A stretch of DNA of 5,287 nt from an uncultured Coriobacteriaceae bacterium (GTDB taxonomy: Bacteria; Actinomycetota; Coriobacteriia; Coriobacteriales; QAMH01), in assembly GCA_902783925.1 (NCBI GenBank), contig CACZSV010000125.1:1-5287 (forward strand), read 5' to 3'. The translations under genes were made by a program, and so were the position numbers. The stretch's first letter is position 1, and each line of letters starts with the position of its first letter. A model generated the notes under the pieces. It did no database searches and was not told the origin of the DNA. It saw only the letters and a program-made list of their open reading frames with translations. Below, piece by piece: positions 1 through 4,484 of this stretch.

Positions 1-68
1 AGAAGGCTCTCTGCCGGGATAGTCTCATTCTGACGGACGTGTCTGGTGTGCGGTTTAACGTGTCGTGA
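1..68 (+). CDS. Possible 3' end of a gene entering from the left edge (partial)
   Basis: Frame 3 is open from the window edge to a TGA at 66-68 and would encode about 21 residues ending in GVRFNVS. The two other + frames hit stops at about 20 and 31. The open stretch is far too short to identify a family, and random sequence could give it. It is listed only because it is the sole candidate for coding sequence before the first repeat. No terminator hairpin is visible just after the stop. Confidence 0.15.
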   Translation, partial: KALCRDSLILTDVSGVRFNVS

Positions 69-320
69 AAGCGATAATCTTACCTGGCAGATGCGGAATA
101 ATCCACTCTCTTTCGTTATGACGCTTCGTGCCGCATACCTGCAAAGGTCCGCGGCGGCATGCGCGCGGCCCGTTCAGCGCTTAGCGTGTCAGCAGCGCGA
201 GCCTGCAGTCTTGCTGGCGCCTTTGGCTCTAACTTCGCATGAATAGGCCGCATGCACTGCATTATCAGAAAGGCGTACTAGCGCAGGCGTTAATTCGGCC
301 CAGCTTCCCCCCTTAGATTC
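69..320. other. Spacer without a recognisable gene
   Basis: About 250 bases hold no open frame with a plausible ribosome-binding site or protein-like composition. The short frames that exist (for example 46-246 on + and 189-494 on -) are rich in Arg, Cys and Ala, lack family motifs, and the minus one runs through the downstream tandem repeat. The stretch 150-180 is very G+C-rich. I see no tRNA-like cloverleaf. It may be decayed coding DNA or simply a long spacer. Confidence 0.5.
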
Positions 321-433
321 AAAAGGTGTTCCCGCCGGGCAGCGAATCCGGTGCACCTTTGCCGCAGGAGCCAAAAGGTGTGCTGCAGAAGCGGGAAAAC
401 CGGTGCACCTTTGCCGCAGGAGCCAAAAGGTGT
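321..433. repeat. 52-bp tandem repeat, about 2.2 copies, with inverted arms
   Basis: The unit is AAAAGGTGT, then 18 variable bases, then a conserved 25-base block beginning CCGGTGCACCTTT. AAAAGGTGT recurs at 321, 373 and 425, exactly 52 apart. The conserved 34-base run (25-base block plus the next AAAAGGTGT) is identical at 348-381 and 400-433. The 18-base inserts at 330-347 and 382-399 differ, so selection or recombination has kept only the arms. AAAGGTG and CACCTTT are reverse complements, so several hairpins are possible (322-328 with 354-360; 354-360 with 374-380; 406-412 with 426-432). GGTGCACC at 350-357 and 402-409 is itself palindromic. This resembles a dispersed intergenic REP/MITE-like element. 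Transcripts leaving the minus-strand gene to the right would run through it, but no U-run follows, so a terminator role is not shown. Confidence 0.85.
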
Positions 434-462
434 ATTTGCGAACGGCAGGAATTGGTATCCAA

Positions 463-477
463 GCACTACTGTAGTGC
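463..477. repeat. Short perfect palindrome / hairpin, downstream of the membrane-protein gene
   Basis: GCACTAC-T-GTAGTGC has 7-base arms around one central base. It starts 25 bases beyond the stop codon of the minus-strand gene. As RNA it gives a 6-bp stem with a 3-base loop. It overlaps a second, mutually exclusive small stem (TGCGA at 475-479 with TCGCA at 484-488). No T-run follows on the minus strand, so it is at best a weak terminator or RNA-stabilising hairpin. It could also be a protein-binding site. Confidence 0.45.
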
Positions 478-501
478 GAGAATTCGCATATCACTCGTAT
501 G

Positions 502-1026
502 CTATGTAATCACTCCGTATATAACGATGCCGGCGATTGCCACTGCGACTGCGATGACGCATACGCGCAGCGGCGTCCTGATTGTGCGGGGGAGATTCAA
601 ATCGCGCGTGAGCGATTTCGCGCCAATAAACGAATGCCAGGCGATGACGCCGAGAAGCGTAATCATAAGGGGGATGCCAAGGTCGGCGATTCGGAGCATA
701 TGCATAAAGGCGAGAACGAGTAGAAGCATGCCCGATGCCCATTTCAAGGCAAGATGGCGAATCTTTGCTTTGCTCGGTGGACGTACCGTATCAGTAACCA
801 TGTAGTAGCTCGTGGCCAAAGTCAGGCTCATGTGCACAACAACAAGCGCAGCGAATATCCAGACAATCCATTTCAGATTGCTTGTGTGGCCAGTGACTTC
901 TGAAAGCGCTCCTAGCGCAGCATGTACGAAAAAGAAGATAACAAGGCATGCGGCAATCGCTGCGTTGATGCTCCTGATTGTCGTAGCGGTTCTTTCACGT
1001 TTTTCCTGCGTATCCATGAAGAGCAT
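502..1026 (-). CDS. Small five-helix membrane protein, possible cytochrome b-type quinone-reductase anchor
   Basis: This 174-residue integral membrane protein has five predicted helices near residues 20-41, 52-73, 94-112, 116-136 and 152-173, and a basic N-terminus. Histidines fall within or at the ends of the first four helices (H35, H65, H109, H131), which would suit b-heme ligation. The segment WHSFIGAKSLTRDL (130-143) resembles the His-x3-Gly...Asp pattern of succinate dehydrogenase/fumarate reductase membrane anchors. By analogy it could pass electrons between the quinone pool and a partner oxidoreductase, but no flavoprotein or iron-sulfur subunit lies in the window and it appears monocistronic. 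At 174 residues it is shorter than the classical di-heme FrdC/SdhC anchors (roughly 200-250). The start is uncertain: ATG at 1024-1026 and ATG at 1015-1017 both lack a strong Shine-Dalgarno. That it is a real membrane-protein gene is fairly sure; the heme/quinone role is inference. Confidence 0.75.
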   Translation of the reverse strand: MLFMDTQEKRERTATTIRSINAAIAACLVIFFFVHAALGALSEVTGHTSNLKWIVWIFAALVVVHMSLTLATSYYMVTDTVRPPSKAKIRHLALKWASGMLLLVLAFMHMLRIADLGIPLMITLLGVIAWHSFIGAKSLTRDLNLPRTIRTPLRVCVIAVAVAIAGIVIYGVIT

Positions 1027-1129
1027 TGTATCGTTAGTCTTAAGTATGCGAAACGCGATTGAGTTGCATCTGCAAAAGAGTTCGGGAGAACAGGTCGCAT
1101 CGAAAGTGACTGGGCATCATCAGCTATTG

Positions 1130-1150
1130 AGCTAACAGGCACTGTTAGTT
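1130..1150. repeat. Inverted repeat CTAACAG-GCA-CTGTTAG
   Basis: Seven-base perfect arms at 1132-1138 and 1142-1148 flank a 3-base centre. A G-T wobble (1131/1149) and an A-T pair (1130/1150) lengthen the stem to nine pairs. TTT (1149-1151) follows on + and AAA leads on -. It lies about 105 bases upstream of the minus-strand membrane-protein start and nearly 300 bases before the tup promoter. It could be an operator or a weak factor-independent terminator, with no obvious gene ending just before it. Confidence 0.45.
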
Positions 1151-1340
1151 TCATGGTGATAAGACGAAAGCGGCAGTGACGTCTGTGGATGAGTTTCGGG
1201 ATGGATGTGCCGAAGCGCTAGCTGCAAAATCGAAAACCACGCGAAATCAGAAACTTTTTTTCAGACCGATTTGTGAGAGCTGTTTGCGTGTTGCGAGAAC
1301 GCTCATCCAAAAAACGACGAGGAAAAAACCCATGCATGCA

Positions 1341-1373
1341 CAGAATATATATTTCAAACAGAATAATATTTCA
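1341..1373. repeat. AT-rich direct repeat upstream of tup promoter
   Basis: CAGAATATATATTTCA (1341-1356) is followed by CAGAATAATATTTCA (1359-1373), identical except for one missing or shifted TA step. Each copy has the form GAA-N6/7-TTC with an AT core, so each could be a dyad operator half. The start-to-start distance is 18 bases. The repeat lies about 45 bases upstream of the proposed -35 box, a position usual for activator or upstream binding sites. The binding protein is unknown. Confidence 0.45.
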
Positions 1374-1418
1374 GCCTCTTTTTCCTAGTATGTGCCTTTT
1401 TTCACGCGGAATTGCGTT

Positions 1419-1446
1419 TTGACAATTGTCAGCAAATTACCATACT
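1419..1446 (+). promoter_or_regulatory. Probable tup operon promoter with overlapping operator palindrome
   Basis: A perfect -35 hexamer TTGACA (1419-1424) is followed after 16 bases by CATACT (1441-1446), four of six matches to TATAAT. The -35 box sits inside a perfect 12-base palindrome, TGACAATTGTCA (1420-1431), the usual layout of a repressor operator that occludes RNA polymerase. A start near 1453 would leave a leader of roughly 60 bases. An alternative -10, TATAAA (1487-1492), is closer to the start codon but lacks a well-placed -35 box. Confidence 0.55.
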
Positions 1447-1470
1447 TTGTTTTTGACGATGTTACAGGGG

Positions 1471-1509
1471 GTCGCATTGTCGCATCTATAAACATGTTAA
1501 AGAGAGGTG
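1471..1509 (+). promoter_or_regulatory. tupA leader and ribosome-binding site
   Basis: GAGGTG at 1504-1509 matches the anti-Shine-Dalgarno complement and ends 4 bases before the ATG at 1514, which fixes the tupA start. Just upstream are a short direct repeat (GTCGCAT at 1471-1477 and 1479-1485), a TATAAA and an 8-base palindrome AACATGTT (1491-1498). I see no recognisable Moco/Tuco riboswitch fold in this short leader. Confidence 0.55.
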
Positions 1510-1513
1510 GGAA

Positions 1514-2416
1514 ATGGGTACATCTAAGAAGCTCATAGCTCTGATTGTGGCAGCCCTGAGCGCACTGCTTGCTTTTTCACTTGTGGCGTGCGGTGGCGGG
1601 TCTTCAAGCTCTTCTGCTTCGTCTAAAAGCGCGAGTGCTTCGGGAAGCGCTTCCTCAGCGGCCTCGACGCAGAAGGTTGTTCGTGTCTCGACGACGACTT
1701 CTGTGAACGATTCCGGTTTGTTGCCGTATCTGCAGCCCTACTTCGAGAAGGCGACTGGCTATACGATGGAGGTCACCTCTGCCGGTACGGGCGCAGCCAT
1801 CAAGAAAGGCGAAACCGGTGACGCCGATGCATTGCTCGTCCATGCAAAGGCAAGTGAAGAGGAGTTCGTCAACGCTGGCTATGGCGTTGAGCGTGTCCCC
1901 TTCATGTATAACTACTTTGTCATCGTGGGTCCGGCAAATGACCCTGCGGGCGTGAAGAACACCAAGAGTGCAGCTGAAGCGTTCAAGGCGATTGCGGATT
2001 CTGGCTCTGTCTTTGTCTCGCGTGGCGATGACTCCGGCACGAATAAGAAGGAACTGCAGATTTGGGAAGCCGCTGGAATCGATCCGAGCCAGCAGAGCTG
2101 GTATGTGAATGCTGGTGCGGGCATGGGTGCAACGCTCACGCAGGCAGCCGAGCGTCAGGGTTATACGCTGACTGACAAAGGCACCTTCCTTTCCAATGAT
2201 GCCAAGAAATCGCTGAATATTCAGCTCGCCGAATCCGATGATATGAAGAACACCTACACGATGATTGCGGTCAGCCCCAACAAGTGGCCTGACACGAATA
2301 TCGATGGTGCCAATGCGTTCATCAAGTGGATGACTGGTGACGAGGCAAGCAAGCTCATAGCCGATTACGGCGTCGAGCAGTATGGCGAACCTCTGTTCTA
2401 CCTGCTTAACAAGTAG
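1514..2416 (+). CDS. tupA: Tungstate ABC transporter, substrate-binding lipoprotein TupA
   Basis: This 300-residue binding protein captures tungstate outside the membrane and delivers it to TupB. A lipoprotein signal (KK at 5-6, hydrophobic 7-25, lipobox LVAC with lipidated C26) is followed by a Ser/Ala-rich flexible linker (27-52), typical of a Gram-positive surface anchor. The mature domain carries the TupA family signature TTTSVNDSGLL (60-70), SAGTGAAI (89-96), GDADALLVHA (102-111), MYNYFVIVGPANDPA (131-145) and SRGDDSGTNKKE (169-180). The TTTS and SRGDDSGT segments correspond to the oxyanion-binding loops known for this family and separate it from molybdate-binding ModA and the WtpA type. 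As I recall the family, position 64 (Val), Tyr134 in MYNYF and Asn177 after SGT are variants of the more usual Thr, Asp and His. The start is set by a good ribosome-binding site. It is first in the tup operon. Function is confident; tungstate over molybdate selectivity is from family knowledge. Confidence 0.93.
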   Translation: MGTSKKLIALIVAALSALLAFSLVACGGGSSSSSASSKSASASGSASSAASTQKVVRVSTTTSVNDSGLLPYLQPYFEKATGYTMEVTSAGTGAAIKKGETGDADALLVHAKASEEEFVNAGYGVERVPFMYNYFVIVGPANDPAGVKNTKSAAEAFKAIADSGSVFVSRGDDSGTNKKELQIWEAAGIDPSQQSWYVNAGAGMGATLTQAAERQGYTLTDKGTFLSNDAKKSLNIQLAESDDMKNTYTMIAVSPNKWPDTNIDGANAFIKWMTGDEASKLIADYGVEQYGEPLFYLLNK

Positions 2417-2430
2417 GAAAAGCGAAAAAC

Positions 2431-2466
2431 GCGACACGTCTGCAATGCCAGTTGCAGGCGTGTCGC
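2431..2466 (+). promoter_or_regulatory. Intercistronic hairpin between tupA and tupB
   Basis: GCGACACG (2431-2438) pairs with CGTGTCGC (2459-2466) and CTGCAA (2440-2445) with TTGCAG (2452-2457). A T-G wobble (2439/2458) joins them, giving a continuous 15-bp stem with a 6-base loop. It starts 14 bases after the tupA stop and ends 2 bases before the tupB Shine-Dalgarno. The next T-run is only four long and seven bases away, so it is not a classical terminator. In binding-protein operons such hairpins often protect the upstream mRNA and give excess binding protein. Partial attenuation is the alternative. Confidence 0.8.
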
Positions 2467-2478
2467 ACGAGGTTTTCC

Positions 2479-3222
2479 ATGAATGAGTTAGTCCAAGCAT
2501 TTAGCTTGATGCTCACGCCGGGCAGCGAACTATCGCAGATTGTGCTTTTGACCCTCCAGATGGCCGCGTTCTCAACGGTCATTTCCACTGCGATAGGAGT
2601 TCCGCTCGGCGTGTGCGTTGGGCTGTACGGGTTTCCAGGCAAGCGCCTTATCATGCGCTTGCTTAATACGCTTATGGGACTTCCACCTGTTTTGGCCGGC
2701 CTCGTCGTTTTCTTCATTCTCTCCAGATCGGGGCCGCTCGGCAGTCTCCGCCTTCTTTATACGCTTCCTGCAATGGTCACGGCCCAGGTGGTGCTCATCA
2801 CCCCGATCGTCTGCGGGCTTTCTGCGACAGCGGTATCCAACGTTGCGCCGCGCATGCACGAAACCGCGCATGGCATGGGTCTTTCGCGTGGGCGTGAGCT
2901 TTTCATGCTGCTCTACGAATGCCGCTCGCAACTCGTGTCGATTCTCTTCGTTGCCTTTGGTCGATCGATTGGCGAGGTCGGTGCAGTTATGCTCGTCGGC
3001 GGCAACGTGCAATACAAGACACGTGTCATGACGACCGCAATCATGCTCGAGACGAATATGGGACACTTCGAATATGCTGTTGCGCTCGGCATCGTTCTTC
3101 TCGTCATCTCGTTCATCATCAATTCCATCGCTCTTTCCTTGCAGGAGCGGACGATGTCGCCCGAAACGCAGATGGTATGGAATCATTCCCGTGCAGGACG
3201 TTTGGGGGGCCTGCGAAAATGA
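2479..3222 (+). CDS. tupB: Tungstate ABC transporter, permease TupB
   Basis: This 247-residue inner-membrane permease forms the tungstate channel, presumably as a homodimer. It has five to six hydrophobic spans, near 20-49, 58-81, 93-118, 152-173 and 199-221. The cytoplasmic coupling loop (about 127-152), with ETAHGMGLSRGRELF, is the EAA-type loop that contacts the ATPase. It is followed by the block FGRSIGEVGAVMLVGGNV (160-177), characteristic of TupB and related oxyanion permeases. I chose ATG 2479 because GAGG at 2469-2472 lies 6 bases upstream. A longer frame from TTG 2452 would begin inside the hairpin stem and adds nine residues without family support. The stop overlaps the tupC start by four bases (ATGA), implying translational coupling. 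Length and motifs are normal for the family. Confidence 0.92.
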   Translation: MNELVQAFSLMLTPGSELSQIVLLTLQMAAFSTVISTAIGVPLGVCVGLYGFPGKRLIMRLLNTLMGLPPVLAGLVVFFILSRSGPLGSLRLLYTLPAMVTAQVVLITPIVCGLSATAVSNVAPRMHETAHGMGLSRGRELFMLLYECRSQLVSILFVAFGRSIGEVGAVMLVGGNVQYKTRVMTTAIMLETNMGHFEYAVALGIVLLVISFIINSIALSLQERTMSPETQMVWNHSRAGRLGGLRK

Positions 3223-3932
3223 GACCTCCGTTTCGTCTTTCAATCGAAAAGCTTAAGAAGACTTATGCGGAGCGTATGGTTCTGGATATCGATGAACTCG
3301 TTTTGGATTCCGGACATGCCTATGCGCTCGTCGGGCCCAATGGATCTGGCAAGTCGACCTTGCTCAAAATTCTTGCCGGGGCAATCGATGCAAGCGAAGG
3401 CGGTGTCGTTGTCCACGGAGAATCTAACCCCGAGGAACTGCGGGTTGGTTTTATGCCTCAGAAAAGCTACTCGTTTGGATTTTCGGTGTTTCGCAACGTG
3501 GCGCTTGCACTCGAAGGAAGCGGTTTAACGCGCAGCGAGATTGGCGAACGTGTGACATCTGCGCTCGATATCGTGGGCATTTCTGATCTTGCCGATGCTC
3601 GCGGTTCGAGTCTCTCCGGAGGCGAAGCTCAGCGTATGGCACTTGCTCGCATCTTGGTGCGCGACCTTGATGTCGCACTGCTCGACGAGCCGACCGCATC
3701 GATGGATATTACGGCGACGATGCTTGTGGAAGATGTGCTCACAGAATATCGCGAAAAGACGGGCTGCCTCTTGCTCGTCGCAACCCATGCGCCTTCGCAG
3801 GCGCGGCGCATTGCGAATTCAATCGTCATGTTGAGCGAGGGAAAAGTCGTCGAATGCGGCGATGCGCAAGACGTGCTCTTGCAACCGACAAGCGCTCAAG
3901 GGCGCGAGTTCCTCTCCTATTGGTCTGTATGA
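3219..3932 (+). CDS. tupC: Tungstate ABC transporter, ATP-binding protein TupC
   Basis: This 237-residue cytoplasmic ATPase powers TupB. Every ABC motif is intact: Walker A GPNGSGKST (39-47), Q-loop Q81 in MPQKS, signature LSGGEAQ (132-138), Walker B VALLDEP (152-158) with catalytic E157, D-loop SMD (161-163) and switch histidine H190 in ATH. The protein ends about 45 residues after the switch histidine, with no extra regulatory (TOBE) domain of the ModC type, as expected for a short TupC. The ATG shares bases with the tupB stop (ATGA), so translation is probably coupled. The G-run at 3204-3209 is only a weak, rather distant ribosome-binding site. The same frame is open for 100 codons upstream, but that part is a shadow of tupB. 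It is the last gene of the operon; the neighbour beyond is convergent, and no strong terminator is visible in the 27-base gap. Confidence 0.93.
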   Translation: MRPPFRLSIEKLKKTYAERMVLDIDELVLDSGHAYALVGPNGSGKSTLLKILAGAIDASEGGVVVHGESNPEELRVGFMPQKSYSFGFSVFRNVALALEGSGLTRSEIGERVTSALDIVGISDLADARGSSLSGGEAQRMALARILVRDLDVALLDEPTASMDITATMLVEDVLTEYREKTGCLLLVATHAPSQARRIANSIVMLSEGKVVECGDAQDVLLQPTSAQGREFLSYWSV

Positions 3933-3959
3933 ACGGCTTTGCTCTGTCTGGGCGTGCAG

Positions 3960-4259
3960 CTATCCGCCGGCCGACATGAAGGCGAGCTCGAAGGCGCGAT
4001 AGAGCTGCTGTACTGCATCTTGATCCCCTTCGATTCTCATGGCTGTGATGGGTAATGATACGGTTCTGCTCAATACGCGATCTGGCTTTTGGGTTAGCTC
4101 GACCGTGCAGTCAAGCAAATCGGCGTCATCGAACCATGCGGCCAGCCGCTCGTATTCGATCCCACAATCTTTCTGGATTATTGCCATACGCTTTGCACGC
4201 TGTTGGAGCTGGAATCTAACAAACGCGTTCCTCTCGAATATACGAATTGATTGTACCAT
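3960..4259 (-). CDS. Hypothetical 99-residue protein converging on the tup operon
   Basis: I do not recognise a family. The frame is open from ATG 4295, but ATG 4257-4259 is preferred because GGAGGGG (minus strand, 4263-4269) lies 3 bases upstream, whereas the outer ATG has no Shine-Dalgarno. The product (MVQSIRIFERNAFVRFQ...) is soluble-looking, with a basic N-terminal part (RNAFVRFQLQQRAKR), a single Cys pair (C33, C51), a central acidic patch WFDDADLLDC and a C-terminal amphipathic stretch DAVQQLYRAFELAF. No signal peptide, membrane span, zinc site or helix-turn-helix is evident. The stop TAG lies 27 bases from the tupC stop, tail to tail. It could be a small regulatory or adaptor protein, but that is not shown. 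Reality is supported by the ribosome-binding site and protein-like composition. Confidence 0.6.
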   Translation of the reverse strand: MVQSIRIFERNAFVRFQLQQRAKRMAIIQKDCGIEYERLAAWFDDADLLDCTVELTQKPDRVLSRTVSLPITAMRIEGDQDAVQQLYRAFELAFMSAGG

Positions 4260-4484
4260 TTGCCCCTCCGCTTCCTGGTACACCAGAATTGCCATAAATA
4301 ACCCGTTGCTTCATGGCATTTGAGATCAGTGTCCAAAGATGGACTCTCGGCTCTTTATGAACTCGGGTTTTGTTACGGCAAATCCCAACTTTGGACGCTA
4401 ATCAGAATGAGTCATCAGCACGTCATCAGGGTTGACGACTCAATCTACATTGCCCTTTTGCCGTGTCTATGCGTGAGAAGCTGA
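4260..4484. other. Intergenic region between the hypothetical gene and the DMT transporter
   Basis: No gene is seen here. The region should contain the promoter of the 3960-4259 gene and the 3' end of the transporter transcript. On the minus strand TTGCCG and CATAAA (about 4355-4382, 16 bases apart) give a weak promoter candidate. A separate 8-base inverted repeat, GTCCAAAG (4331-4338) and CTTTGGAC (4389-4396), brackets it; the arms are 50 bases apart. Confidence 0.4.
4409..4441. repeat. Phased GTCATCA-like half sites / stem-loop after the DMT gene
   Basis: GTCATCAG occurs at 4411-4418 and 4422-4429, and a near inverted copy TGACGAC at 4433-4439. The three units start exactly 11 bases apart, about one helical turn. 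GAGTCATCA (4409-4417) also pairs with TGACGACTC (4433-4441) with one mismatch, and CGTCA (4421-4425) with TGACG (4433-4437), so alternative hairpins can form. On the minus strand the structure begins about 44 bases beyond the transporter stop and is followed by ATTCT only. It may be a weak terminator or a regulator site for the next gene. Confidence 0.5.

Larger units (their letters stand above)
1027..1418. other. Divergent intergenic region, no supported gene
   Basis: This spacer of about 390 bases separates the diverging membrane-protein gene and the tup operon. Frames such as 1176-1388 (+, GTG start) and 912-1154 (-) have no ribosome-binding site, no family resemblance and low-complexity Lys/Arg/Thr composition. 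The right half (1240-1390) is markedly A+T-rich compared with the flanks. That would suit promoter-proximal regulatory DNA rather than coding sequence. I could not make out a convincing promoter for the minus-strand gene. Confidence 0.5.

Noticed and set aside
321..433. CRISPR array
   Set aside because: Only two full units, 34-base identical blocks with 18-base inserts, strong internal dyads extending into the arms, and no cas genes in the window.
189..494. 101-residue - strand open frame
   Set aside because: Most of its length is the 52-bp repeat read in one frame; Cys/Arg/Ala-rich, no motif and no upstream ribosome-binding site.
326..805. 159-residue + strand open frame
   Set aside because: It runs through the tandem repeat and then lies antisense to the membrane-protein gene; no ribosome-binding site or family-like composition.
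1176..1388. 70-residue + strand open frame upstream of tupA
   Set aside because: GTG start without Shine-Dalgarno, A+T-rich Lys/Thr-rich translation and overlap with the likely regulatory repeat.
1447..1513. Molybdenum/tungsten cofactor (Moco) riboswitch in the tupA leader
   Set aside because: The leader is only about 60 bases with no multi-stem fold that I can trace, too short for the known aptamer.
2452..2478. TTG upstream start adding nine residues to TupB
   Set aside because: The TTG falls inside the stem of the intercistronic hairpin, and ATG 2479 has a well-spaced GAGG site.
1655..2500. 281-residue - strand open frame opposite tupA
   Set aside because: Antisense shadow of a clearly identified TupA gene; its composition reflects reverse-strand codon bias and it has no family features.
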